64,000 nt of DNA from an uncultured Nocardioides sp. (GTDB taxonomy: Bacteria > Actinomycetota > Actinomycetes > Propionibacteriales > Nocardioidaceae). Positions 8,332-18,082 of the stretch are shown here, one piece after another. The stretch covers positions 62,001 to 126,000 of the forward strand of contig NZ_CANKZF010000002.1 in the NCBI RefSeq assembly GCF_947488515.1. The letters are read 5' to 3'. The translations under genes were made by a program, and so were the position numbers. Every line of letters starts with the position of its first letter. Position 1 is the first letter of the stretch. Under the pieces are notes generated by a model. That model was not told the origin of the DNA. It saw only the letters and a list, made by a program, of their open reading frames with translations, and did not search any database.

Positions 8332-8909
8332 CCGAGACCGACGAGAGGGTGTTCGGCGAGCAGATCGCCGACTCCGTGGAGAGCTTCCTGCTCGCCCTGC
8401 GCGCCATCGCCCGCGAGGGCAACGGGTCGCAGGCGGTGTCGCTGCTGCTCCTCGAGATCAGCCAGGTCCTCCTGGCCGGTGCCCGGATGGGCGCCCAGAC
8501 CGACTTCACGCCGCGCGAGGAGTTCCAGCCCGACGTGGGGCCCGAGGCCGACATCGACGACCTGCGGCTGCGGCTGGCCGAGATGCTCGAGGGCGTCGAC
8601 GACTACTCCTTCGTCTTCGACCCCTACATCCCGGAGGTGGTCGTCAGCCGGCTCTCCGACGACCTGGCCTCGATCGCCATCGACCTCGAGAACGGCCTGC
8701 GCCACTACCGCGCGGGCAACGTCGACGAGGCGCTGTGGTGGTGGCAGTTCTCCTACGTCAACAACTGGGGCAACCTGGCCGGGGCGGCGCTCAACGCGCT
8801 GCTGACCGTCGTCGCGCACGACCGGTTCGACACCGACTTCGAGGCCGACGCCGACGCCGTGGCCGTCGCGGATGAGATGCTCGGGAGCGCCCCGGTCGCG
8901 CGCCCGTAG
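8328..8909 (+). CDS. DUF5063 domain-containing protein
   Basis: This 193-residue soluble acidic protein matches the DUF5063 family, typically found right after recR in actinobacteria. It appears mainly helical, with [23 protein letters not shown] near the start and the distinctive [17 protein letters not shown] around residues 136-152. There is no signal peptide, membrane segment or catalytic motif that I recognise. It is translationally coupled to recR by a 4-nt ATGA overlap. Its function is unknown. The -10 candidate of the next gene overlaps its stop codon. Confidence 0.85.
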   Translation: MTETDERVFGEQIADSVESFLLALRAIAREGNGSQAVSLLLLEISQVLLAGARMGAQTDFTPREEFQPDVGPEADIDDLRLRLAEMLEGVDDYSFVFDPYIPEVVVSRLSDDLASIAIDLENGLRHYRAGNVDEALWWWQFSYVNNWGNLAGAALNALLTVVAHDRFDTDFEADADAVAVADEMLGSAPVARP

Positions 8910-8998
8910 AATCGGCGGTGGCCTGTCGGCAACGGCGCCGACGGGCACGCCAGAGCTCCGCGGCCGCTGAGGCCGCACACCGATCCCGAGGACCAACC
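8907..8998 (+). promoter_or_regulatory. Candidate promoter and structured leader of ask
   Basis: TAGAAT (8907-8912) is a good -10 box overlapping the DUF5063 stop. It would give a leader of about 80 nt containing two small hairpins: GTCGGC/GCCGAC (8925-8930 with 8937-8942) and GCGGCC/GGCCGC (8960-8965 with 8971-8976). No lysine riboswitch consensus or leader peptide was recognised. Confidence 0.4.
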
Positions 8999-11343
<2,345 letters not shown>

Positions 11344-11359
11344 CCTCGCCCTCTGTCCG

Positions 11360-11421
11360 GCGATCCCCGGTCGACCGGGGATCGCTGAGGTTGTCGGCCC
11401 GTGCACGGCCTGACAACCTCA
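11360..11421. terminator. Two adjacent palindromes after asd
   Basis: A perfect 26-bp palindrome (11360-11385, centred on GGTCGACC) is followed directly by a second stem, TGAGGTTGTC (11386-11395) with GACAACCTCA (11412-11421). GCCTGACAACC is then repeated once more at 11428-11438. The site lies between the convergent asd and 11446-12042 genes, so a bidirectional terminator is likely. Confidence 0.55.
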
Positions 11422-11445
11422 GGGAGAGCCTGACAACCCCGCCCG

Positions 11446-12042
11446 TCAGCGGATGTCGTACGACGACGCGCGCGCGGAGGTGCCCGCCGCCGGGTCGTCG
11501 TCACTGACGGCCGCGGTGACCCACCACGATGCGGCGTAGGAGATCGCCGACGCCACGGGCACGGCGACGAGCGCCCACCTCTCATCGAGCGAGCCGAGCA
11601 GGAACACCAGCACCAGCACCGCCAGGATGCCGACGGCGAGGAGGCTGGTGGAGCCGGCGTGAGGTACGCCGAGCGCGCGGAGCAGCAGGCTGCCGGCCCA
11701 GGTCAGCACAGCGAGGACCACCAGCAGGATGAGCAGCCCGGGGCCACCGCCGCATGCCGACGTGCCGCGCACGGCCTCGCAGCCGACCCCGGCCAGCCAC
11801 GCCAGCAGCACGGCGAGACCACCGACCGCGACGCCGGTCAGGGCCGCCGCGGGCAGGCCGCTGACCTGCACCGTCGGGAGCCTCCTGGGGCCGGGTCCGG
11901 GTTCCGGCACCGCCGAGGGCTGCACGTCCGCGGTGGCCGTCGTCTCGACCTCCTGCGTGGGAGAGGCCTCGTCGTCGGCGACGTTCCTCCTGCGCCGCAG
12001 CGAGAAGGACGGCATCTCGAGCGGGGGACGGTCGTCGGGCAT
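11446..12042 (-). CDS. Hypothetical membrane protein
   Basis: I do not recognise this 198-residue protein. Residues 1-65 are cytoplasmic-looking, charged and Pro-rich (RRRRNVADDEASPTQ, PEPGPGPRRLP). Five hydrophobic segments follow (VAVGGLAVLLAWLAGV, LLILLVVLAVLTWAGSLL, LLAVGILAVLVLVFLLG and LVAVPVASAISYAASWW among them). A short hydrophilic tail ends in SSYDIR. The ATG at 12042 is chosen because the longer frame would run into the terminator hairpin of tRNA-Pro. It lies downstream of, and in the same direction as, that tRNA. There are two cysteines (CEAVRGTSAC) in the loop after the second segment. Confidence 0.6.
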   Translation of the reverse strand: MPDDRPPLEMPSFSLRRRRNVADDEASPTQEVETTATADVQPSAVPEPGPGPRRLPTVQVSGLPAAALTGVAVGGLAVLLAWLAGVGCEAVRGTSACGGGPGLLILLVVLAVLTWAGSLLLRALGVPHAGSTSLLAVGILAVLVLVFLLGSLDERWALVAVPVASAISYAASWWVTAAVSDDDPAAGTSARASSYDIR

Positions 12043-12064
12043 GAGGGCACAGTGCCACATGACA

Positions 12065-12100
12065 GGAGCTCCCGGACCCACTGTGGGGTCCGGGAGCTCC
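12065..12100 (-). terminator. Terminator of tRNA-Pro
   Basis: GGAGCTCCCGGACCC (12065-12079) pairs with GGGTCCGGGAGCTCC (12086-12100) in a perfect 15-bp stem, two nt beyond the 3' end of the leftward tRNA-Pro. Confidence 0.75.
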
Positions 12101-12102
12101 GG

Positions 12103-12179
12103 TGGTCGGGCTGACAGGATTTGAACCTGCGGCCTCCTCGTCCCGAACGAGGCGCGCTACCAAGCTGCGCCACAGCCCG
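12103..12179 (-). tRNA. tRNA-Pro (anticodon CGG)
   Basis: On the minus strand CGGGCTG pairs with CAGCCCG, followed by discriminator A and CCA. The anticodon stem-loop CCTCG-TTCGGGA-CGAGG gives anticodon CGG. The T arm contains GGTTCAAATCC. Length is 77 nt including CCA. Confidence 0.95.
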
Positions 12180-12266
12180 CCGCCCGGACCGAGAATTCCA
12201 GTCCGGGCAACGCGGGCGAGCATACCGGAGCGGTCGGGGGCTGCCGAAATCGCCCCGGCCCGGTGG

Positions 12267-12326
12267 GACCGGCTCAGGGGCCGGCTCGGGGGCCGGCTCG
12301 GGGGCCGGCTCGGGGGCCGGCTCAGC
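12267..12326. repeat. 12-bp tandem repeat, about five copies
   Basis: Units of GGGCCGGCTCGG repeat from 12267 to 12326, with degenerate first and last units. They lie just beyond the 3' end of the reductase gene, overlapping its stop. The period is a multiple of three, so one minus-strand frame reads as (EPAP)n, but no start or neighbouring coding sequence supports translation. The rest of 12180-12266 holds nothing I recognise. Confidence 0.75.
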
Positions 12327-12954
12327 GTCGCTTGGTGAAGGTGAGGTGGGTGACCCCGCTCGGCGACGACACCGACTCGATGTCGAAGGTGTCCTCGAGC
12401 GCCTCGAGGCCGTCCCACAGCCGGGCACCCCGACCGAGCACGATGGGCACGACCACGAGGTGGAGGTGGTCGACGAGGCCGGCGGCGACGAAGTCGCGCA
12501 CCACGGACGCTCCGCCGCCGAGGCGTACGTCGAGGTCGCCGGCCGCCTCGCGCGCGACGGCGAGCGCCTCGGCGGGGGAGGCGTCGAGGAAGTGGAAGGT
12601 GGTCCCGCCGGCCATCTCGAGCGACGGCCGGGGACGGTGGGTGAGGACGTACGTCGGCGTGTGGAAGGGCGGCTCGTCGCCCCACCACCCCTGCCAGCCG
12701 GGGTCGTCCTGCCACCCGGGCGGGCCGAACTTGTTGGCGCCCATGATCTCCGCGCCGAAGCCCACCTCGTGGCGGGCCGCGAAGACGGCGTCGACGCCGC
12801 GCTGGCCGGCCTCGGGATCCCAGAAGGTGGTGGCGAACATCCACTCGTGCAGGCGCTGCCCGGCGTGGCCGAACGGCGACTCCAGCGACTGCGGCTCGCC
12901 GGAGCCGAAGCCGTCGAGGGAGATGGAGAAGTTGTGGACCCGGACGAGTGGCAC
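12322..12954 (-). CDS. Dihydrofolate reductase family protein (RibD C-terminal fold)
   Basis: This 210-residue protein has the dihydrofolate reductase/RibD_C fold. It starts with VRVHNFSISLDGFGSG, has ATTFWDPEAG and MGANKFGPPGW in the middle, then GGTTFHFLD, DVRLGGGASVVRDFVAAGLVDHLHLVVVPIVLG, and ends HLTFTKRR. These proteins are NADPH-type reductases of mostly unknown substrate, not the folate enzyme FolA. The GTG at 12954 is chosen because GAAGGAG lies six nt upstream; the much longer frame upstream is the antisense of nothing and overlaps the preceding gene. It follows a second member of the same family after 11 nt, so the two form one leftward unit. Confidence 0.85.
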   Translation of the reverse strand: MPLVRVHNFSISLDGFGSGEPQSLESPFGHAGQRLHEWMFATTFWDPEAGQRGVDAVFAARHEVGFGAEIMGANKFGPPGWQDDPGWQGWWGDEPPFHTPTYVLTHRPRPSLEMAGGTTFHFLDASPAEALAVAREAAGDLDVRLGGGASVVRDFVAAGLVDHLHLVVVPIVLGRGARLWDGLEALEDTFDIESVSSPSGVTHLTFTKRR

Positions 12955-12965
12955 GTGTGGCTCCT

Positions 12966-13526
12966 TCAGGAGAGGGGCGGGCGGTCGAGCACGGTGGGGA
13001 CGTAGTCGAGGAGCTGCAGGCGACCGTCGAAGGTACGGCTCTCGACGAGCTCGAGGCGGACGTCTGGATAGCCGTCGAAGACCCGGTCCCGTCCGGTGGC
13101 TCCGTTGATCACCGGGAAGACGACCAGCCGGAGCCGGTCGACGAGCCCCGCAACGAGCAGCGAGCGGGCCAGCGTGAGGCTGCCGAGGGTGCGCAGCGGC
13201 AGGGGACCGTCCTCCTTGAGGACACGGACCGCCTCGACCGGATCGGCGGCCACGAGCCGGGTGTTCTCCCAGTCCAGCGGGTCGCGGAGCGTGGACGAGA
13301 AGACGATCTTGTCCATCGTCGCCAGCTGGGCGACGGCCTCGGGCTCCTCCTCCGCCATCTCGGACATCAGCCGGTAGGTGGTCGCGCCCATCAGCGTGGT
13401 GTGCTCCTCCTGCTCGCCGAGGAACGCGTCGTAGTCCGGGCCACCCATGCCCCAGAGACCGGGCCAGCCGTCCGCGGCGGCCCAGCCGTCGAGCGACACG
13501 ATGAGGTCGACCATCAGCTCGGGCAC
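12966..13526 (-). CDS. Dihydrofolate reductase family protein (RibD C-terminal fold)
   Basis: This 186-residue paralogous-fold protein begins PELMVDLIVSLDGWAAADGW and continues with TTLMGATTYRLMSEMA, DKIVFSSTL, LRTLGSLTLARSLLVAGLVDRLRLVVFPVINGATG and a final LQLLDYVP. The pattern (start strand, MGxxTY, glycine-rich NADP loop, RLVVFPV) is that of the YyaP/RibD_C group. AAGGGAG precedes the GTG at 13526 by seven nt, so that start is preferred to the upstream ATG at 13562. Substrate is unknown. It is distinct enough from the neighbour that a recent duplication is unlikely. Confidence 0.85.
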   Translation of the reverse strand: MPELMVDLIVSLDGWAAADGWPGLWGMGGPDYDAFLGEQEEHTTLMGATTYRLMSEMAEEEPEAVAQLATMDKIVFSSTLRDPLDWENTRLVAADPVEAVRVLKEDGPLPLRTLGSLTLARSLLVAGLVDRLRLVVFPVINGATGRDRVFDGYPDVRLELVESRTFDGRLQLLDYVPTVLDRPPLS

Positions 13527-13599
13527 GCCGGCACTCCCTTCTCGCTGGTTCCACACCACCACAACCGGGGACGGGTGGAAAGGCCGGGGCGGAGAGGGC

Positions 13600-14523
13600 T
13601 CAGGACGCAGGGACGAGGGTCATCAGCGTGGCCTCGGGACGGCACGCGACCCGGAAGCGGACGTACGGGTTGGTGCCGAGCCCGGCCGACACGTGGAGCC
13701 AGGCGGAGCCGCCGTCGCCGGGAGCGGAGTCGGCGGGGTGGCGGTGCAGGCCGCGGGCGCGGGCGGGCTCGAGGTCGCAGTTCGTGGTGAGGGCGCGGCC
13801 GCCCGGGAGGCACACCTGGCCGCCGTGGGTGTGGCCCGCGATGATCGCGTCGTAGCCGTCGGCGGCGAACTGGTCGAGGACGCGGAGGTACGGCGCGTGG
13901 GCCACGGCCAGGCGCACGTCGGCCGTCGCGTCGGCCGGTCCGGCGACGCGCTCCAGGTCGTCGAACGCCAGGTGGGGGTCGTCGACGCCGGCGAAGGCGA
14001 TGGTGGTGCCGCGCACCGTCAGCGACCCGAAGCCGTTGGTCAGGTCGAGCCACCCGGCCTCGGCGAAGCGTTCCTTGAGGCGGGGCCACGGCAGCTGCGG
14101 CGTCGAGGTGTTGCGCTTGCCCGTGTCGGGGAGCAGGTAGAGCAGCGGGTTGCGCATGCCCGGCGCGTAGTAGTCGTTGGACCCGAGGACGTAGACGCCC
14201 GGCACGTCGAGGAGCCCGCCGAGGGCGTCGGCGACGACGGGCACGGCACGCATGTGGGCGAGGTTGTCGCCGGTGTCGATCACCAGGTCGGGCTCGAGGT
14301 CGGCGAGACCGCGCAGCCACTCCTGCTTGGCGCGCTGGTCGGGTGCCATGTGGATGTCACTGAGGTGCAGCACCCTCAGCGGTGCGTGTCCGGCGGGCAG
14401 CAGCGGGACGGTCACGCGACGGAGGGTGTACTGCCGGGCCTCCCATGCGGCGTACGTCGCCAGGCCCACGCCGGCGAGCGTCCCGAGCCCGAGCGTGCGG
14501 CGTACGACGGGGAGGAAAGGCAT
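13600..14523 (-). CDS. Membrane-anchored metallophosphoesterase (YkuE-like)
   Basis: This 307-residue calcineurin-like phosphoesterase has a hydrophobic N-terminal anchor (TLGLGTLAGVGLATYAAWEA) and the metal-binding motifs LHLSDIHM, DTGDN, GSNDYY (the usual GNHD is GSND) and IAGHTHGGQV in order. It ends with LHVSAGLGTNPYVRF. The replacement of the catalytic GNHD by GSND is common in this YkuE branch. The ATG at 14523 is chosen; two more codons-worth of start exist upstream at 14541 but overlap the divergent yqeY start. The gene corresponds in position to Rv3683 beside ponA2 in mycobacteria. A role at the cell envelope is inferred from the anchor and neighbours. Confidence 0.88.
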   Translation of the reverse strand: MPFLPVVRRTLGLGTLAGVGLATYAAWEARQYTLRRVTVPLLPAGHAPLRVLHLSDIHMAPDQRAKQEWLRGLADLEPDLVIDTGDNLAHMRAVPVVADALGGLLDVPGVYVLGSNDYYAPGMRNPLLYLLPDTGKRNTSTPQLPWPRLKERFAEAGWLDLTNGFGSLTVRGTTIAFAGVDDPHLAFDDLERVAGPADATADVRLAVAHAPYLRVLDQFAADGYDAIIAGHTHGGQVCLPGGRALTTNCDLEPARARGLHRHPADSAPGDGGSAWLHVSAGLGTNPYVRFRVACRPEATLMTLVPAS

Positions 14524-14549
14524 TCGCCAAGGCTGCCACAATGGTGTTC

Positions 14550-15008
14550 ATGAGTGCTCTGAAGGACCGTCTCCGCGCCGACCTGACCACCGCCATCAAG
14601 GCGCGTGACGAGCTGCGCTCCTCGACCATCCGGATGGTGCTGACCTCGATCACCAACGCCGAGGTGGCCGGCAAGGAGGCCCGCGAGCTCTCCGACGACG
14701 ACATCATCGGCGTCCTGTCCACCGAGGCGAAGCGTCGCCGGGAGGCGGCCGTGGCGTTCCAGGAGGCCGGCCGCACGGAGATGGCGGCCAAGGAGGCCGC
14801 CGAGGGCGAGGTGATCGCCGACTACCTCCCCGCCCAGCTCGGCGAGGCCGAGATCGCCGACCTGGTCGCCGCCGCGATCGAGCAGACCGGCGCGGCCGGC
14901 GAGGGGATGCGCGCGATGGGCAAGGTGATGGGCGTCGTGACGCCCCAGGTCAAGGGTCGTGCCGACGGAGGTGCCGTGGCGGCCGAGGTGCGCAAGCAGC
15001 TGGGCTAG
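14550..15008 (+). CDS. GatB/YqeY domain-containing protein
   Basis: This 152-residue helical protein matches the YqeY family, which resembles the tRNA-binding tail of the GatB amidotransferase subunit. It begins SALKDRLRADLTTAIKARDE, has STIRMVLTSITNAEV, ISTEAKRRREAA-type helices and ends MGKVMGVVTPQVKGRADGG. The ATG at 14550 gives the usual MSALKDRL; an ATG nine nt earlier would add MVF. The divergent metallophosphoesterase starts only 26 bp away, so their promoters overlap. Its role is not established, though tRNA or translation-linked binding is often proposed. Confidence 0.9.
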   Translation: MSALKDRLRADLTTAIKARDELRSSTIRMVLTSITNAEVAGKEARELSDDDIIGVLSTEAKRRREAAVAFQEAGRTEMAAKEAAEGEVIADYLPAQLGEAEIADLVAAAIEQTGAAGEGMRAMGKVMGVVTPQVKGRADGGAVAAEVRKQLG

Positions 15009-15016
15009 GACGCGCC

Positions 15017-15095
15017 GACCGGGCAGCTCCTCGCGCTGGTGCGCGAGGAAGTGCCCGGTCAGCGGTGTGATGCGCGAGGAAGTGCCCGGTCAGCG
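15017..15095. repeat. Hairpin with duplicated arm between yqeY and the penicillin-binding protein
   Basis: GACCGGGCAGCTCCTCGCGC (15017-15036) pairs with GCGCGAGGAAGTGCCCGGTC (15041-15060) with two mismatches, making a terminator for the convergent genes. The 25-bp right arm (15040-15064) is then repeated exactly at 15071-15095, where it includes the stop codon of the penicillin-binding protein gene. Confidence 0.7.
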
Positions 15096-17474
15096 CCGGC
15101 CGCCGCCGTTGCCGCGACCCCGGCCGCCCCCGTTGCCGTTGCCGTTGCCGTTCCCGCTGTTGCCCGCGGAGGGCGGCGGGGGCACGTAGCCGGTCGAGGT
15201 GTAGAGCGTCACCGTGTCGCCGCTGCTGAGCTGGCCGCCACCCTCGGGTGAGGTGTAGGCGACCAGGCCGGCGCCGGTCTCGGAGTTGACCTGGCCCCCG
15301 TCGGCGACGGTGAACCCGGCGGCCTGGAGCGCCGCGGTGGCGGCCTCCACGCTCTGGCCGGCCACGTCGGGCACGCTGCTGAGCACGCCGGCGATCTCGT
15401 CGCCGGGCGGCGTCTGGAAGTCCTCGTAGGGCAGCTTGGCCGATGCCGCGGCCATCGCCTCGCCCCAGATCGGGCCGGCGACGGTCGAGCCGAAGGCGCT
15501 GCTGATGTAGGTGCCGCCGACGACCTGGCCGTTGAGGGTCTCCCACTCGCCGAACTCGTTGGCGCCGGCGACCATGGCTGCCGTGGCGAGCGTCGGGGTG
15601 TAGCCGACGAACCACACGGCCATGTTGCTGTTGTTGGTGCCGGTCTTGCCGGCAGAGGGCTTGTCCAGGGCGATGTTCTGCCCGAACCCGCCGGGCTCCA
15701 TGACGCCGCGCAGGATGTCGTTGACGGCGTCGGCGGTCGCGCCGGGCATGACCTGCTCGCACTGGCTGGCGAAGTCCTTGAGCGACGCGCCGGACGAGTC
15801 GAGCACCTGGGTGACGGGACGGGGGTCGCAGTGCAGGCCGCGGGCGGCGAAGGTGGCGTAGGCCTGCGCCATGGTCAGCGGGTCGGCGTCGGAGACGCCC
15901 AGGATCCACGACGGGACCTGCTGCGCCTGGGGCACCTTGACGCCCATCTGCTTGGCCAGCTCGAGCGGCTCGCACATGCCGGTGCGGGTCTCGAGCTGGG
16001 CGAAGAAGGTGTTCACCGAGTGCTGGGTGCCGCTGTAGAGGTCGTACGTGCCGGCGCCGGTGGAGTTCTGCGGGTCCCAGCCCAGCTGGTCGCCGGCGTA
16101 GGGGCCGTCACAGGTCTCGAAGTCCCAGTCGTCGAAGTGCATCGTCTGCGGCGAGTTGATGCTCGTGCTCAGCGGGATGCCCTGGTTGATGGCGGCGGCG
16201 AGGACGAAGAGCTTGAACGTCGATCCAGCCTGGAAGCCGTTGGCGTCGCCGTACTTCTTCGGGACGGTGTAGTTGAGGTAGGTCTCCCCGCCCTTCTTGT
16301 CCTTGCCCATCGGGCGGGACTGGGCGAGCGCGCGGACGTCTCCGCTGCCGGGCTCGATCATCGCCAGGCCGCCGATGGCCCGGTCGGTCTGGTAGACGTG
16401 GGAGGCGACCGAGTCGTCGGCAGCCTTCTGCATGTCGAGGTCGATCGTGGTGTTGATCGTCAGGCCGCCGTTGTTCAGCGTGCGGCGACGCTCCTTGGGC
16501 GTGTCGCCGAGCACCGGGTCCTTGAGCAGCCAGTTGACGACGTAGTCGCAGAAGAACGGCGCGCGCGACTGCTGGCAGCCGTTGGGCGAGGTCTCGATGT
16601 CGAGCGTCTTCGCCAGCGGCTTGCCCTTGAGCCGCTCGGCCTTCTTCTCGGTCAGGATGCCGAGCTGCGCCATCCGGTCGAGGACGACGTTGCGCCGGCC
16701 CTCGGCACGCTCGGGGTTGTCGACGGGGTCGTAGCCGACGGGGTTCTTCACGAGGCCGGCCAGCGTCGCCGACTCGAGCAGGTTGAGGTCCTTGGCGTTC
16801 TTGGAGAAGAAGTGCCGCGCGGCCGACTGGACGCCGAACGCGCCGTCACCGAAGTAGGCGATGTTGAGGTAGCGCTCGAGGATCCAGTCCTTGCTGTGGT
16901 TCTTCTCGAAGGCGATCGCGTAGCGGAGCTCGCGGATCTTGCGCGCGTAGGTCTCCTCCGTCGCGGCCTTGCGCTCCTCGTCGGTCTCCGCCTGGTAGAG
17001 CAGCGTCTGCTTGACCATCTGCTGCGTGATCGACGAGCCACCCTGCACCGAGCCGCCGTTGGCCTGGTTGGTGACGAAGGCGCGGACCGTGCCCTTGAGG
17101 TCGAGGGCGCCGTGCTCGTAGAAGCGATAGTCCTCGATCGCGACGATCGCCTTGACCATCGGCCGCGAGATCGAGCCCAGCGGCACGTTGATGCGGTTCT
17201 GGTCGTAGAGCGAGGCGATCAGGTTGCCGTTGACGTCGTAGATGCGCGTCTTCTGCGACAGGTCCTTCGCCTCGAGCGACTCGGGGAGGTTGACCATGCC
17301 CTTGCTGACGTCCTTGGCGGCCACGCCGACCAGGCCCGCGAACGGGATGGCGAGGCAGGCGACGAGGACTCCCATGACGACCGCGACGGCAGCCATGACC
17401 GCGAGATGGGACGCCACGCGACCGGCAGGACGGCCCGGGGGGCGCCCGGAGGGCGAGGACGAGCGTGAGGACAT
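15090..17474 (-). CDS. ponA2: Class A penicillin-binding protein with PASTA domain (PonA2 type)
   Basis: This 794-residue bifunctional peptidoglycan synthase has a short cytoplasmic tail and one N-terminal membrane segment (about residues 25-52). The glycosyltransferase-51 domain carries AIEDYRFYEHGALD and GGSSITQQMVKQ. The transpeptidase domain has AGSTFK, SVN and KTGT active-site motifs. A single PASTA domain (DVAGQSVEAATAALQAAGF onward) and a Pro then Gly/Asn/Arg-rich tail follow. The ATG at 17474 is preferred to the GTG six nt upstream because the -10 box TACTCT lies exactly 7 nt before it. Adjacent to whiB4 and the ArsA pair, it matches mycobacterial ponA2. Confidence 0.93.
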   Translation of the reverse strand: MSSRSSSPSGRPPGRPAGRVASHLAVMAAVAVVMGVLVACLAIPFAGLVGVAAKDVSKGMVNLPESLEAKDLSQKTRIYDVNGNLIASLYDQNRINVPLGSISRPMVKAIVAIEDYRFYEHGALDLKGTVRAFVTNQANGGSVQGGSSITQQMVKQTLLYQAETDEERKAATEETYARKIRELRYAIAFEKNHSKDWILERYLNIAYFGDGAFGVQSAARHFFSKNAKDLNLLESATLAGLVKNPVGYDPVDNPERAEGRRNVVLDRMAQLGILTEKKAERLKGKPLAKTLDIETSPNGCQQSRAPFFCDYVVNWLLKDPVLGDTPKERRRTLNNGGLTINTTIDLDMQKAADDSVASHVYQTDRAIGGLAMIEPGSGDVRALAQSRPMGKDKKGGETYLNYTVPKKYGDANGFQAGSTFKLFVLAAAINQGIPLSTSINSPQTMHFDDWDFETCDGPYAGDQLGWDPQNSTGAGTYDLYSGTQHSVNTFFAQLETRTGMCEPLELAKQMGVKVPQAQQVPSWILGVSDADPLTMAQAYATFAARGLHCDPRPVTQVLDSSGASLKDFASQCEQVMPGATADAVNDILRGVMEPGGFGQNIALDKPSAGKTGTNNSNMAVWFVGYTPTLATAAMVAGANEFGEWETLNGQVVGGTYISSAFGSTVAGPIWGEAMAAASAKLPYEDFQTPPGDEIAGVLSSVPDVAGQSVEAATAALQAAGFTVADGGQVNSETGAGLVAYTSPEGGGQLSSGDTVTLYTSTGYVPPPPSAGNSGNGNGNGNGGGRGRGNGGGRR

Positions 17475-17481
17475 GCGCACC

Positions 17482-17487
17482 AGAGTA
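17482..17487 (-). promoter_or_regulatory. -10 element for a probable leaderless ponA2 mRNA
   Basis: TACTCT on the minus strand ends 7 nt before the ATG at 17474 and only one nt before the alternative GTG at 17480, which argues for the ATG. Confidence 0.5.
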
Positions 17488-17489
17488 CG

Positions 17490-17669
17490 GGGCGGACGCC
17501 TATCACCCGGAATTCCAACGGCGCAGCCAGATAGTCACATTGGACTATACGAATTGAGCCACACGGTCCCTGCCTGGACCGGGGAGATTCGTTTACTTTT
17601 CATTCTGAGACAGGGATGGCCGCTATGGGGGCGGCCGACCGGCTCGACAATCACCGTGGGGTTTGACTT
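17490..17669 (+). promoter_or_regulatory. AT-richer promoter region of the WhiB-family gene
   Basis: This stretch is far less GC-rich than its surroundings (for example ATTCGTTTACTTTTCATTC at 17587-17605 and CACATTGGACTATACGAATT near 17536-17555) and contains no plausible gene. It separates ponA2 from the divergent whiB-type gene and is long enough for complex control. TATACG at about 17547 is a possible -10. Confidence 0.4.
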
Positions 17670-17957
17670 ATGTGGGTCGAGGACTGGGCAGCACGCGCCG
17701 CATGCAAGGGCGACACGCCGGACGCACTGTTCGTGCGTGGCGCAGAGCAGAACAAGGCCAAGCAGGTCTGTGCGGGATGCCCCGTCCGGACCGAGTGCCT
17801 CGCCGAGGCGCTGGACAACCAGATCGAGTGGGGTGTCTGGGGCGGGATGACCGAGCGTGAGCGCCGTGCGCTGCTCCGCCGTCGCCCCGGCTCGTCGTGG
17901 CGCACCATCCTCGAGACGGCCCGCACCAAGGTCGAGGCTCCCTCAGTCTCTGTGTGA
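17670..17957 (+). CDS. wblA: WhiB-family iron-sulfur regulator, WblA/WhiB4 type
   Basis: This 95-residue WhiB-like protein has the four cysteines Cys12, Cys34, Cys37 and Cys43 that hold a [4Fe-4S] cluster, then the GVWGG turn (residues 55-59) and the basic ERERRALLRRRPG tail that contacts DNA. The phrase ALDNQIEWGVWGGMTERERRALL is characteristic of the WblA/WhiB4 group, as is the C-terminal SSWRTILETAR. WblA represses antibiotic production and promotes development in Streptomyces, and WhiB4 controls redox balance in M. tuberculosis. The position next to ponA2 and two ArsA ATPases agrees with whiB4. There is no clear ribosome site before the ATG. Confidence 0.92.
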   Translation: MWVEDWAARAACKGDTPDALFVRGAEQNKAKQVCAGCPVRTECLAEALDNQIEWGVWGGMTERERRALLRRRPGSSWRTILETARTKVEAPSVSV

Positions 17958-18082
17958 GACGCGCAGCGGCGAGCGAGGAACGAGCTCGGCGCGTGGGCGC
18001 GGCCAGATCGAGCAAGACCCGCTGATGAGGCACGAAGCAGCGACGGTCGCGTCGAGATCCCCGGGTGGAGGCCACGACCTCC

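Noticed and set aside
8907-8998. Lysine riboswitch upstream of the aspartate kinase
   Set aside because: The leader is only about 80 nt with two short hairpins, far shorter than the lysine riboswitch, and lacks its conserved core.
17958-18082. Small gene or terminator between wblA and the ArsA-like ATPase
   Set aside because: Only short, weak stems and arginine-rich shadow frames are visible. Nothing can be supported.
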